56,047 bases of DNA from Candidatus Aegiribacteria sp. (GTDB taxonomy: Bacteria > Fermentibacterota > Fermentibacteria > Fermentibacterales > JCC-6), in assembly GCA_030600545.1 (NCBI GenBank), contig JAUVLV010000011.1, positions 1-56,047 on the forward strand, read 5' to 3'. Made by a program: the position numbers and the translations under genes. Below the pieces are notes generated by a model. The model searched no databases. It saw only the letters and a program-made list of their open reading frames with translations, and had not been told where the DNA came from. Positions 9,079-18,352 of the stretch are shown piece after piece (position 1 is the first letter of the stretch; each line of letters begins with the position of its first letter).

Positions 9079-9182
9079 TAGGGACGGAGGCAATTTAATC
9101 ATAATAGGCAAATAAACAACCCCTTATTAATATTAGCCATACTATTTATTTGCGAAATTAAAATAAAAAGCCTCCGTCCCTA
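9079..9182. repeat. 104-bp imperfect palindrome, long GGGACGGAGG element
   Basis: Terminal arms of 13 bp (TAGGGACGGAGGC at 9079-9091 and its complement at 9170-9182) flank an AT-rich core with an internal inverted pair GCAAATAAA (9108-9116) and TTTATTTGC (9145-9153). A partial extra copy of the terminus (TTAGGGACG) lies at 9063-9071. The same terminal sequence forms the short palindromes at 30251 and 44131. It sits between two convergent genes, so it may act as a bidirectional terminator. It looks like a REP or MITE-like non-autonomous element. Confidence 0.85.
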
Positions 9183-9186
9183 CTTA

Positions 9187-9867
9187 TTACCATGCGCTTC
9201 CCTGATTGCTGGTCATGTAGTAAATCGGCATGGCAAGAGCCACCAGATCGGTGTACTCTTCAGGTTTCCTTCTCTTTCCAAAATTGATCAAAATGGCGTT
9301 TCCACTTATCTCAACCGTCTTGAAAGCTTTCTTATTCTGAAGAAAATGCTGCCTGAGATCTGGTCCCATAATCTGCGGTGTTCGGACTTCATCACCCTTT
9401 AGAACGAACGCTTTTGAAAATTCCGGGTCCTCATCGAAGTTTATATCCTGGGCGCCAACCTTGCTTCCAACCCAGTCAAACAGTGCTACCTGCCTTCTCA
9501 GGAAAGTTCTTGGCAGATCAAGGTCCTCCTTCTCAAGGATGCAGATGGTCTGCTTGTAGGTTTTTGATGAATTGTTTCTGCCAGAATGAGTACGAACGGT
9601 ATACTGATAATCGGCAAGATGAACCGTAACGCCCTCCGATTCCCATTCAAGATGGTTCTTCATTTTCCTGCTTGATCCCCTGTTGAACAGCTGGAATGGG
9701 TAAGATGTGTGGGCTGTGGAACCTTTTGGGATGAACTTCCCACCGAGCCTATGAGAGATCTCCTCCCAGGCAGCCGTTCTTTTCTTGCCTGCCATCACCA
9801 CTAACCATACTATTATGGCCGCAAGGGCAAGTACAACGATAATTGGAAGCGCTTGTGACATAAACAT
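9187..9867 (-). CDS. Membrane-anchored protein of unknown function
   Basis: A 226-aa protein with one N-terminal transmembrane helix (about residues 7-27, followed by KKR, so the rest probably faces the cytoplasm) and a soluble domain. The soluble part is rich in beta-strand-like stretches and contains WESEGVTVHLADYQYTV and the late NAILINFGKRRKPEEY. It resembles small bacterial proteins with a DUF3137-like arrangement, but I cannot assign it. It ends five bases from the palindromic element, and the upstream ArfB-like gene is divergent. Confidence 0.6.
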   Translation of the reverse strand: MFMSQALPIIVVLALAAIIVWLVVMAGKKRTAAWEEISHRLGGKFIPKGSTAHTSYPFQLFNRGSSRKMKNHLEWESEGVTVHLADYQYTVRTHSGRNNSSKTYKQTICILEKEDLDLPRTFLRRQVALFDWVGSKVGAQDINFDEDPEFSKAFVLKGDEVRTPQIMGPDLRQHFLQNKKAFKTVEISGNAILINFGKRRKPEEYTDLVALAMPIYYMTSNQGSAW

Positions 9868-9960
9868 CCCTTTCTTTTTCTAACCTTATTACATATTGAT
9901 AAGGATAATGATATCCATCCGTTAACAGGTCAAGCAGGAGCAGTAACTGAAGAGTGATTC

Positions 9961-10392
9961 ATGATAGAAATAACCGGTCAGATAAATATCTCTGAGAATG
10001 AACTGAGTTTCGAGTTCGTCCGCTCGGGAGGACCGGGAGGTCAGAAAGTAAACAAGACTTCCTCGGCCGTTCTGCTTAAATTCGACGTTCGTAATTCTCC
10101 TTCCCTTCCGGATTATGTAAAAGATCGTCTGAAAACCGTTGCTGGAAAAAGCCTGAATAACGACGGCATTCTTATAATTAACTCAAGAAAATATCGCTCG
10201 CAGATAAGAAATCGTGAAAACGCCATCTGCAAACTGATAAAACTTATCAGGAAGGCGGCAAAAAGGGAAATAAGTCGCAGATATACTAAACCAACTGTTA
10301 CCTCGGAACGGAAAAGGCTTATTCGGAAGAAAAAGCGTAGCTTGCTGAAAAAAAACAGGAATTACAACCCTTCGGAAGAAGACTTCCAATAG
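9961..10392 (+). CDS. arfB: Peptidyl-tRNA hydrolase ArfB-like ribosome-rescue factor
   Basis: The 143-aa protein carries the GGQ peptidyl-hydrolase motif at residues 26-28 (SGGPGGQKVNKTSS) and lacks the codon-recognition domain of RF1/RF2, as in ArfB/YaeJ. The C-terminus is strongly basic (KRLIRKKKRSLLKK), matching the tail that ArfB places in the empty mRNA channel of stalled ribosomes. It would release nascent chains from non-stop ribosomes. It stands alone and is divergent from the membrane protein gene at 9867. Confidence 0.88.
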   Translation: MIEITGQINISENELSFEFVRSGGPGGQKVNKTSSAVLLKFDVRNSPSLPDYVKDRLKTVAGKSLNNDGILIINSRKYRSQIRNRENAICKLIKLIRKAAKREISRRYTKPTVTSERKRLIRKKKRSLLKKNRNYNPSEEDFQ

Positions 10393-10497
10393 CTTTCTTC
10401 AATTGTGATCGGATATGTTCAGCAATTGGACGACCCATCGGTACTGCTCGAAATAGTGTAGCAGTAATATTTTAGGATATCTGTTTCGGAATCAACA

Positions 10498-11766
10498 TTA
10501 TCGAACTATAATCATATTCACAGAATCAATGAAATCACCGGCCTGCATTTGGACAATGTAAAACCCCGCAGACAGATCATCGATCATAACTTCATGCTCC
10601 CCCGGAGACAGTTCACTGTATGTCATCTCAGTAACAGCTCTTCCAGATATGTCGTAAACAGTCAGTGAGACGTTTATTATCTCAGGTATTTCGAACTGCA
10701 CATACGCCGTTCCATGCGCTGGATTGGGGTATACATTGTGTAAATGGTAATATGATGCTTCAGTCGATTCATCTCCTGCGATCGGAACAACAGGCTCCAA
10801 CTTGAAAACGCTTACACCATAGTGTGTCATCCCGCTGTAGGAGTCTCCCCAGATCATCGTATGATTGTTATGGTCCCAGGTATCGTGAATCCAGACAACA
10901 TTTGAACCACCGTTATCATTGTATCCAAAACCAACCATGGAATGACCCGACACCTGAATCATTACTGGACGTCCAGCATCTATTTCCGCCTTGAATTGAT
11001 TGTATGTAAATCCTTGTGTATTTCCATTGTAACCATAGATGTATTGATTAAAATTTCCATGATACTGAATTGAGTATCCACGTGACTCAAAAAACAGTTT
11101 CAAGCCATGACACCCATCCCTTTTGTCCGGTTCACATGCAGTATAATCATAAACCGGCGCACCGCCGGGATAATAATAGAATCTTGTTGAGCCATTCGCG
11201 TTCTGCCAGTTATGGTACTGATTTGTTCCCATATAGTCCGCAGTACAATCAGCATAATCATGCTGAGTCCAATGGCCATAATATGGATCTAACGCTGTAT
11301 CATTACTGTCATAGTAATCGTCTACATGCCCTCTCAGAGACAGGCCATCGTATCCCTGATGAGTTGCGCTTAAAGGACATTCCCCACTTCCCCATACGGT
11401 GTTATCTATAGGGGCAACACCACCGTTTTCAGGTCCAGAATACATGTTTGGGTATGATGTTCCATTATCCCTGTCATAATAGCCTGCTATCATTGCCCCG
11501 GACGTTGCAGAACATCCGTAGCTCCAATCGTATCTTGGAACTTCTGGTAAAACGTTAACTCCATTGCTTACTAACACGTCTGGTAATTCGACTGCAGGTT
11601 CTCTATGATCAATTGGTGGCCTGCCTGGAACGATAATCTCATCGATCAGATTTCCATCTTCATCGATAAATGTATGAACGATGTACTTACCTGGAATTGT
11701 TGGCTGCGCCAGGGTTGGAAGAGAAATTAATACTAACAAAATTGATAAAATAATTGAATTTTTCAT
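10498..11766 (-). CDS. Secreted C39-like cysteine peptidase with T9SS sorting domain
   Basis: A 422-aa secreted protein. Residues 1-21 form a signal peptide. The catalytic-type segment YGCSATSGAMIAGYYD places a candidate nucleophile at Cys85, followed by GHSMVGFGYND (His275) and WIHDTWD (Asp295), the order expected for a papain-fold or C39-like peptidase. Residues from about 345 (NVYPNP) to the end form a type A T9SS C-terminal domain, with VYDISGR and LSAGFYIVQM. I chose the ATG at 11766 because GGAGG lies five bases upstream; a second ATG 12 bp earlier overlaps that site. Substrate unknown. Confidence 0.82.
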   Translation of the reverse strand: MKNSIILSILLVLISLPTLAQPTIPGKYIVHTFIDEDGNLIDEIIVPGRPPIDHREPAVELPDVLVSNGVNVLPEVPRYDWSYGCSATSGAMIAGYYDRDNGTSYPNMYSGPENGGVAPIDNTVWGSGECPLSATHQGYDGLSLRGHVDDYYDSNDTALDPYYGHWTQHDYADCTADYMGTNQYHNWQNANGSTRFYYYPGGAPVYDYTACEPDKRDGCHGLKLFFESRGYSIQYHGNFNQYIYGYNGNTQGFTYNQFKAEIDAGRPVMIQVSGHSMVGFGYNDNGGSNVVWIHDTWDHNNHTMIWGDSYSGMTHYGVSVFKLEPVVPIAGDESTEASYYHLHNVYPNPAHGTAYVQFEIPEIINVSLTVYDISGRAVTEMTYSELSPGEHEVMIDDLSAGFYIVQMQAGDFIDSVNMIIVR

Positions 11767-12079
11767 CTTTTCCTCCATTTTAAAGAATCGGACAATTACT
11801 GTTTAATTTTAATCTAATAAAAAATACCAACAAAACAAATGTTTATATGTATGAAGTTACATTCACATTAAAAGTTTCTGCCCTGTCACAGGTATAAGCG
11901 CTGAAACAGATTCCCTGAACTTATCGTGAAACAAGGGTTCTGATTCTTTTCATTGTTTTTTCCCAATTCCTTAACTTATATTTCCGATTAATGACAAGCC
12001 TGGTACCAATTACTGTCAAAGGCATCATCGTCACAATGTTCGGCAAACCGGTCACGAAAATGAAACTGAAAAAGGCGAT
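11767..12079. other. Intergenic stretch of 313 bp
   Basis: AT-rich next to the secreted peptidase start, where its promoter must lie. The minus strand holds a 60-codon frame ending at 11921 that begins inside the next gene and includes a hydrophobic run and a basic tail. It has no ribosome-binding site and I do not recognise it; it could be the tail of a lost membrane protein. No RNA gene or repeat was seen. Confidence 0.5.
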
Positions 12080-12835
12080 ATGAACTGCCCGAAGTGCGGA
12101 CACGAACAGAATGATGAAAACACGGAGTGTAACCGCTGCGGACTGATCTTCAGCCAGTACAGACCCAGGAATTACCAGGAACTGCTAAGAATATCACGAT
12201 CTATGGAAATAGAAAAAACATCTTTTTTTAAGCGAATTCTCAACTACATGTTCCACGCAAATGATGAAATTGAAGTAGTGTACTTCATCGGAAGGCTAAT
12301 CGTTTTCATCTTTCTTTTCATCTGGAGCCTGAAATTCCTCCAGTGTTCCATAGAAAGCAATTATGTTAATATGTCTATCATGCACCTTGTGAACCTGCCT
12401 TTCCATGAAGCCGGCCACATTGTCTTCAGGCCATTGGGCAGAGTTATGCACTCCCTTGGCGGAAGCCTGGGACAGGTTATCATGCCACTGATCTGCACTC
12501 TTGTTCTTCTGATTAAAACCCGTGACACTTTTGGCGCCTCCGTAGGTTTCTGGTGGACGGGAGAGAGCATACTGGATATGGCTCCCTACATAAATGACGC
12601 AAGATCAATGAGCCTGCCGCTGCTCGGTGGCAACACCGGTGCTTCAGCGCCGTATGGATTTCATGACTGGAACTTCGTACTGTCCGAACTCGACCTGCTC
12701 ACCCATGATCACCTGATTGCGAATATTGCTGAAACAACTGGAAAGCTATTTATAATTCTGGCCCTGTTTTGGGGCTTAACACTTCTGATCAAACAATCCA
12801 GACGATTGAAAAGATTTTCGCAAGTGCAACTCTAA
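12080..12835 (+). CDS. Membrane protein with zinc ribbon and HEAGH motif
   Basis: The 251-aa protein starts with a zinc ribbon (Cys3, Cys6, Cys17, Cys20) and then has four or five hydrophobic segments. HEAGH at residues 109-113, at the end of a hydrophobic helix, fits the metal-binding HExxH of M50-type intramembrane metallopeptidases. A clear second motif (NPDG-like) is not obvious, although a late HDWN segment and several Asp residues could supply a third ligand. Function as a membrane peptidase is therefore inference. The next gene, msrBA, follows 39 bp later on the same strand. Confidence 0.65.
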   Translation: MNCPKCGHEQNDENTECNRCGLIFSQYRPRNYQELLRISRSMEIEKTSFFKRILNYMFHANDEIEVVYFIGRLIVFIFLFIWSLKFLQCSIESNYVNMSIMHLVNLPFHEAGHIVFRPLGRVMHSLGGSLGQVIMPLICTLVLLIKTRDTFGASVGFWWTGESILDMAPYINDARSMSLPLLGGNTGASAPYGFHDWNFVLSELDLLTHDHLIANIAETTGKLFIILALFWGLTLLIKQSRRLKRFSQVQL

Positions 12836-12874
12836 GTCGGACACACCTCAATTTAACAGGAAGACGGTGAGAAT

Positions 12875-13729
12875 ATGAACAAGTACAGAGAACTGACTCC
12901 CTTTGAAAAAAGCGTCATTATCAACGGGAGTACCGAAACTCCGTTTTCCGGTGAGTATGTAAATGAATTCTCAGACGGCATCTACTGCTGCAGGCAATGC
13001 GGAGCAGCTCTTTACACATCGGGAAGCAAGTTCAATTCGGAATCTGGATGGCCATCCTTCGATTCCGCGATGCAGAGCGCGGTTGAACGCAGGCCGGATC
13101 CTGACGGTGAACGCACTGAGATTGTATGCGCCATATGCAAGGGGCACCTCGGTCACGTCTTTTCAGGAGAAGATCTCACTCCAGCGAACGTCCGTTATTG
13201 TGTCAACTCCGTTTCACTGGTTTTCCTGCCAGCTGATAAAATCGAAAAGGTGGTATTCGCGGCAGGATGTTTCTGGGGGGTTGAATATTACTTTCAGCAG
13301 GTTGAGGGTGTTATTAAGACAACTGCTGGCTACACCGGGGGAATTACCGATAACCCAACTTATAGAGAAGTCTGCACGGGTACTACCGGTCATACGGAAT
13401 CAGTTGAGGTTATATTTGATAAATCTGTTATTTCTTTCGATGAGTTGGCAAGGCTGTTCTTCGAAATACATGACCCGACAACTGCCGACCGTCAGGGAGT
13501 CGATATCGGTACTCAGTACCGTTCAGCGGTCTTTTTCAATTCCGATGATCAGAAGAATATTCTTGAAAACCTTGTGGCAATTCTTGAAGGAATGGGCTAC
13601 GAGATTGTTACTCAGATCGAACCCCTTGACGATTTCCATTCCGCTCAGGATTACCATCAGGATTACTACAGAAGAAATGGGATAAGCAATTCCGATCACG
13701 TCAGGACAAATCGTTTCGACGATCGATGA
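12875..13729 (+). CDS. msrBA: Bifunctional peptide methionine sulfoxide reductase MsrB-MsrA
   Basis: A 284-aa fusion that repairs both epimers of methionine sulfoxide. The N-terminal MsrB domain has zinc ligands Cys39, Cys42, Cys85 and Cys88 and the catalytic RYCVNS (Cys109). The C-terminal MsrA domain starts near residue 125 with GCFWG (Cys132) and contains GYTGG, GTTGHTESVEV and IGTQYRSAVFF. The order B-A is the reverse of the common A-B fusion but is known in several phyla. No signal peptide, so it is cytosolic. Confidence 0.93.
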   Translation: MNKYRELTPFEKSVIINGSTETPFSGEYVNEFSDGIYCCRQCGAALYTSGSKFNSESGWPSFDSAMQSAVERRPDPDGERTEIVCAICKGHLGHVFSGEDLTPANVRYCVNSVSLVFLPADKIEKVVFAAGCFWGVEYYFQQVEGVIKTTAGYTGGITDNPTYREVCTGTTGHTESVEVIFDKSVISFDELARLFFEIHDPTTADRQGVDIGTQYRSAVFFNSDDQKNILENLVAILEGMGYEIVTQIEPLDDFHSAQDYHQDYYRRNGISNSDHVRTNRFDDR

Positions 13730-13972
13730 CCGGTACGAATAAAGAATTAACACACAAGCAGTGTATATGGTGTCCACTTTCCGGCAATCACTTTCGGTAG
13801 ACAGTGTTGTTACTTTTCAGTCAGTTGCGTATTTTAGCGTTCTATCGGACAAGAGTTAACGATGCCGGGAAGAAGACAGGAGAACTGCACTGCCATACGA
13901 AAGCCATGAAGAATACAGGTCCGGAAAGCAGATCTGCTGTAAGCTCTGGTTATCCTTTCCAGGTCAATTACA

Positions 13973-15472
13973 TTGAGAAACATCGTATCGAGGTTAAAAA
14001 GAACCATCCTTTCTTCACAAAAGATTAATTTCACAGATATTAAAAAATCATCAAAAGCTGCAAACAGCGCATTCATGCTGGCTGGCCAGTTCATTGGTAA
14101 GGGCTCTCTCTTTGTTTCGGTTATGCTACTTTCAAGGTATCTATCTGATTCGGATTTCGGAGGCTTGCTCTTTTCCATAGTACTTGGGCAGGTGTACTTT
14201 TTCCTTTCCGATATGGGTGTTTCACTGGTTCTTAATATGCGTTCAAGCGTACGTCCCGCCGATACTCAGGAACTGCTATCAACCTCCATTACCCTCAGGA
14301 TAATCCTCTCGTTGACTGGTTTTCCTCTTCTGATGCTGGTGGGTTTCCTTTTGAACATGTCCTCAGAGAGAATGCTTGTTCTCGGAATAATCGGTTCTTC
14401 GGTTTTCTTCGAATCCTTTGCTGAAATGTTCTACTCGGTTTTCAGAGCAAGGGAAAAAATGATTTACGAATCTATCTGCAGGATAATAATGGGTATGATC
14501 TGTCTGATAACTGTACTTATTTTTATTCGGTTTAAAATGGATCTCACTGCAATTGCCTTTGCTTACGTCATAAGAACTCTTGCGGCAGTTATTGCTGCAA
14601 CTGTATTCGCAAAAAAGATTGGGTTCTCAATACAGCCCTCGATTGATAAAGGGAAACTGAAGGAACTCTTCATTGCCTCTTTGCCACTGGGAATTATGGG
14701 TCTGTTTACCATTGCTCATCAGAGAGCCGACAATGTTCTTATCAGACAAATGCTGGGTGAAAATGCTGTGGCTGCATGGCAGGAGTGTCTCAAGATAGTA
14801 GAGATAATGCTGCTCCTGGTTGTACCCACATTATTGCCAGGTGCACTTTTTCCATCTCTCTGCAGAGCATTCAGAGATGAAGGATATCAGCGACAGACCG
14901 GCAATATGGCCCGGATATTTACCGCTCTTGCTGTAATTCTTTTCCTTTCTGTCCTGTCGACGGGAGACAGATTTCTGAGATTCATATGGGGAAGCGGGTA
15001 TCTTAGAAACATCAGTTCTTCAGAACTGCAGTTATGCCTTTATTTATGCCTTATAGGACTTGCGATAGTGTATTTGATGAATATACTGATCTCTTCTCTA
15101 CTGGCAGTGAACAGAGTCATGATAGTTATACCTGTAACAACTGCGGCACTGATACTCGTTATCGGTGGTAACCTTCTGCTCATGCCTGTGATGGGGCTGC
15201 CCTCCGCTGGAATATTCTATGTTGCGGGAAACTTACTGATAATCGTAAGCTACTGGATATTTCTCAGGTGGAAAGGTTATTCTCTGCCGATCTGGAAGGA
15301 GGCGGCCATTTCAATTCTTGTCTCGATACCGGCATTTGCAGCTGTTGTTCTTATCCGTGGTCTGTCATTCCTCCCTGCTCTTCTCCTGCCTCCTCTGATC
15401 TACATTCCATTCTGGTGGTTAACTGGTGGAGGAAGAGCGGTGCGCGAAGTATTTCCCCATAAAATGGAGTGA
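13973..15472 (+). CDS. Polysaccharide/lipid flippase (MOP superfamily, Wzx-like)
   Basis: The 499-aa protein has about 12-14 hydrophobic segments. The start region (SAFMLAGQFIGKGSLFVSVM and the SDSDFG that follows) is typical of oligosaccharide-lipid flippases of the MOP/MATE superfamily. It would move a lipid-linked sugar unit across the inner membrane. The given start is TTG at 13973 with a weak AGGT upstream; an internal start is possible. The 243 bp between msrBA and this gene contain no convincing gene. No other glycan genes are adjacent; the closest functional link is the sugar transferase at 38543. Confidence 0.8.
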   Translation: MRNIVSRLKRTILSSQKINFTDIKKSSKAANSAFMLAGQFIGKGSLFVSVMLLSRYLSDSDFGGLLFSIVLGQVYFFLSDMGVSLVLNMRSSVRPADTQELLSTSITLRIILSLTGFPLLMLVGFLLNMSSERMLVLGIIGSSVFFESFAEMFYSVFRAREKMIYESICRIIMGMICLITVLIFIRFKMDLTAIAFAYVIRTLAAVIAATVFAKKIGFSIQPSIDKGKLKELFIASLPLGIMGLFTIAHQRADNVLIRQMLGENAVAAWQECLKIVEIMLLLVVPTLLPGALFPSLCRAFRDEGYQRQTGNMARIFTALAVILFLSVLSTGDRFLRFIWGSGYLRNISSSELQLCLYLCLIGLAIVYLMNILISSLLAVNRVMIVIPVTTAALILVIGGNLLLMPVMGLPSAGIFYVAGNLLIIVSYWIFLRWKGYSLPIWKEAAISILVSIPAFAAVVLIRGLSFLPALLLPPLIYIPFWWLTGGGRAVREVFPHKME

Positions 15473-15474
15473 AC

Positions 15475-17238
15475 TTACGGTTTCTCAAGAACCTCTCTGA
15501 GTTTCTTTGAGAGCGCTTGTATGCTGAAGGGTTTTTGAATGAATCCGGCCAGGCCTTTCAAGATAATCTTATTCGACACATCTTTCTCGTTATAGCCGCT
15601 GGTAATTATGACCTTAATATCCGGAACGATCTTCTGTATCTCTTTATAGGTTTCAAAGCCGCTGATACCCGGCATTGTAAGATCAAGGATTACACAATTA
15701 ATCCTTTGCCTGTTCTCTTTAAGAACTTCAAGTGCTTCGTGTCCATTTGAAGCTGTGAGTACCTCGAATCCAATACACTCGAGCATATCTTCGGCAACGT
15801 TTCTCACACTCTCTTCATCATCGACAAGAAGAACTGTTCCATCAATTCCTGATTCGGGTAACTCTCCGATGACAGGTATTTTCTTTTTGGAATAAATACT
15901 TTCACCTGAAGCTGCCGGAAAGAACAGCCTGAAATTTGACCCTTTACCGGGCTGACTATCCACATTTATTGTACCGTTATGTCCCCTCACAATTCCAAGA
16001 ACAGCCGCCATTCCCAGTCCTCTGCCGGTTGACTTTGTTGTGAAAAATGGATCGAAAATTCTGCTTATCATCATCTTATCCATGCCACACCCGGTGTCAG
16101 CTACTTCGAGAAGAACATATTTTTCAGACGATAAATCCCCATTGATCAGGTTTCCGGGTTTCTTCATCTGATCCCTTCCCGAAACACTGGTTGAGACACT
16201 GATCAGACCCTGTTCTTCGCCAATCGCATCGGAAGCATTTACGACGAGATTCATTATTATTTGCCTGAATTGACTCAAATCACCCTGAATAGAACACAGA
16301 TCATTGGCGAGTCTGTAACGTATTACAGTGTTCTTCGATACCGTCATACTCAGCATTTGTGTTATTTCATGTATTATTTCGTTTATATTGATGTTCTCAA
16401 TCACGAATTGACCCCTCCCAGAATAGGCAAGCATCTGGTTACAGAGGTCAGCAGCCTGTCTGGCCACATTTTCGATTTCCAACAGCCGTCTGTGTGTTTG
16501 TGTTCCTGCCGAGATCGATGTCAGTGCAAGATCCGCATTACCCAGAATAACCATTAGCATGTTATTAAAATCGTGTGCAATCCCGCCTGCAAGTATGCCC
16601 AGGCTTTCAAGTTTCTGTGTATTAAGCATCTGTGCTTCGATCTTCCTGCGCTCCTCTTCGCTTTTTTTTCTGGCTTCCATCTCCCTGTTCAGAGCTACGT
16701 TCCTGAATGCAAGCTCGGAAAGCTGCTTAGTCATCAGATAGAGAGTTCTGCAAATGTTCTCAAACTGTGTTCTATTCATGGATGTTACTTCGGCAAGAGC
16801 TTCCATGAAGATATCTTCCTCTACACCTATCTCTCGGGCATACGACAGGAATTTCGAATCATCCGTTTCAACATCTCTAACCTGACCAACAAGCCAGTTC
16901 GCAATATGTCTTTCACCAAGGTATATACCCGCCCCTGCATCCCATAAACCGATACTTAAACAATTCGTTATTACCGGTCCATTGGCGTCAGGGCTTGAAA
17001 TGGCCTTTTCGGTAATAACATCGGAATGCTCGCAGTTCATGCGCCCTTTTTCTGTACTTTTTATGATGTCTCTGCAGAGTCCTGTGAAATTGCTTGGTCG
17101 GGTAATGGCTTTCCCGTCAGGATTTGTGATTATTGAAGCTACACCTGTTGCTGAAGCAAATGCATCCTGGAGTTCCTGTATCCTGTCCATATCGAACAGG
17201 TTCTTGAATTTGATAATGTTATTTTCAGTTTTTTTCAT
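15475..17238 (-). CDS. Hybrid histidine kinase with N-terminal PocR sensor domain
   Basis: With ATG at 17238 the protein is 587 aa. Residues about 10-165 match a PocR ligand-binding domain: it has LCRDIIKSTEKGRMNCEHSD and later GLWDAGAGIYLGERHIANWL. A coiled segment leads to a HisKA phosphoacceptor (GGIAHDFNNMLMVILGNADL; His is the phosphosite), a HATPase_c domain (NASDAIGE, DTGCGMD, GRGLGMA) and a C-terminal receiver (VDDEES, LDLTMPG). There is no transmembrane segment. PocR domains in other bacteria sense small organic ligands; the one here is unknown. No response regulator is adjacent. Confidence 0.85.
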   Translation of the reverse strand: MKKTENNIIKFKNLFDMDRIQELQDAFASATGVASIITNPDGKAITRPSNFTGLCRDIIKSTEKGRMNCEHSDVITEKAISSPDANGPVITNCLSIGLWDAGAGIYLGERHIANWLVGQVRDVETDDSKFLSYAREIGVEEDIFMEALAEVTSMNRTQFENICRTLYLMTKQLSELAFRNVALNREMEARKKSEEERRKIEAQMLNTQKLESLGILAGGIAHDFNNMLMVILGNADLALTSISAGTQTHRRLLEIENVARQAADLCNQMLAYSGRGQFVIENININEIIHEITQMLSMTVSKNTVIRYRLANDLCSIQGDLSQFRQIIMNLVVNASDAIGEEQGLISVSTSVSGRDQMKKPGNLINGDLSSEKYVLLEVADTGCGMDKMMISRIFDPFFTTKSTGRGLGMAAVLGIVRGHNGTINVDSQPGKGSNFRLFFPAASGESIYSKKKIPVIGELPESGIDGTVLLVDDEESVRNVAEDMLECIGFEVLTASNGHEALEVLKENRQRINCVILDLTMPGISGFETYKEIQKIVPDIKVIITSGYNEKDVSNKIILKGLAGFIQKPFSIQALSKKLREVLEKP

Positions 17239-17682
17239 ACTGCAAAATACTCCAGAGTAAATAAATGCCTTCGATGTTTTTTTAAACCTTTTATATAGAA
17301 TCGATACAGTAACGAAGTTGTACCAGCTCTTCAAAGTACACAGTACCCTCAACGGCTTACAGGATTCTCTGTCTACGTTCCGGCTATTGATCATCAGGGA
17401 TACCCGTAACTGAACCTGCTTTTAAAAAAATTCCGTAAGGAATCACATCAACAATTCAGCAGACAATCAAGAACCGCAAAACGGATCAAGCCACCCGGCA
17501 GCATGAACGTAATAGCTTTCAGAATAATACCGTAAAAGCTGAATAGAATTTAATACATATGACTAGAACGTCAATCAGTTTCAATATGGAAATTCAAATG
17601 AAAGCAGGCGGGTTCCAGCTGCTCGGACGAAGTCCCGGAGCACTTCCAGAATAATACGAATGCAAGGGGTGAGAAGAGTATC
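17239..17682. other. Intergenic stretch of 444 bp between kinase and phoU
   Basis: No gene with a plausible start was found. The stretch must hold the promoter of the PocR kinase (upper part, AT-rich). A GC-rich hairpin at 17621-17641 (GCTCGGAC and GTCCCGGAGC arms around GAA) lies 42 bp beyond the phoU stop; it has no U-tract on the minus strand, so it could be a 3'-end stabiliser or weak terminator of the pst operon. Confidence 0.45.
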
Positions 17683-18336
17683 TCAGCTCATGTCCACCAC
17701 TTCACCGGTACAGAGGTAGACGACGCGTTCGCATATATTGACAACCCTGTCTCCGACTCGCTCGAGGTTATGGGCGGCGAAGGTCAGCAGCATGGCATCC
17801 GCTATGCTGTCGGGGTTCTGCATTACATGGGTAACAAGTTTTCTGAAGACCTGTTCGTAAAGCATGTCTATTTCAACATCCATTGCCGGGAGCCTCTCAG
17901 CTATCGCTATATCACGGTTAAGGAATGAATCAATAGACAGCTCAAGCATCTCTTTTGCCTTCCGCTGCATCCTGGGAATATCGACAAGTGGCTGTATATG
18001 GCTTCCAGGAGGAATCTTGTTGTTGATCACCGCTATGCCCTTTGCGTAGTCTGCGATTCTTTCGAGTTCCATTGCTATCTGCATGGTTGCAAATAGAAAA
18101 CGCAGGTCACCAGCAACCGGCTGCTGTGTGGCGATGATATTAAGACAATGCTCCTCGATATCATGGCACTGGAGATTGATCTTTTCGTCGTTCAGAATAA
18201 GTTCATCTCCCTCAACGAAGAGCCTGTCCTTGAGAATCTTTACGGATTTATCAAGTGCGTCCTCCGCCATCCTTGAGAGTCTGAGCAGCTCTTCCCTGAG
18301 GCTGTTCATTTCCGCTTCGTATGTTTCTCTGACCAT
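17683..18336 (-). CDS. phoU: Phosphate transport regulator PhoU
   Basis: A 217-aa all-helical protein with two PhoU repeats; the conserved metal-binding helices are visible as ERIADYAKGIA in repeat one and NLERVGDRVVNICE in repeat two. PhoU links Pst transporter activity to PhoR and dampens the Pho response. I chose ATG at 18336 (MVRETYEAEM), preceded by AAAGGAG; an upstream ATG at 18396 falls inside pstB. It is the last gene of the pst operon, 16 bp after the pstB stop. Confidence 0.92.
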   Translation of the reverse strand: MVRETYEAEMNSLREELLRLSRMAEDALDKSVKILKDRLFVEGDELILNDEKINLQCHDIEEHCLNIIATQQPVAGDLRFLFATMQIAMELERIADYAKGIAVINNKIPPGSHIQPLVDIPRMQRKAKEMLELSIDSFLNRDIAIAERLPAMDVEIDMLYEQVFRKLVTHVMQNPDSIADAMLLTFAAHNLERVGDRVVNICERVVYLCTGEVVDMS

Positions 18337-18352
18337 TATACTTTTTTCTCCT

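Noticed and set aside
11921-12103. Minus-strand 60-codon hydrophobic frame
   Set aside because: Its start overlaps the zinc-ribbon gene and there is no ribosome-binding site; kept only as a possible remnant in the intergenic note.
13804-14028. Plus-strand 74-codon frame before the flippase
   Set aside because: No ribosome-binding site, overlaps the flippase start and has no recognisable features.
17621-17641. Strong terminator after phoU
   Set aside because: The hairpin lacks a U-tract, so it is mentioned only as a possible 3'-end structure.
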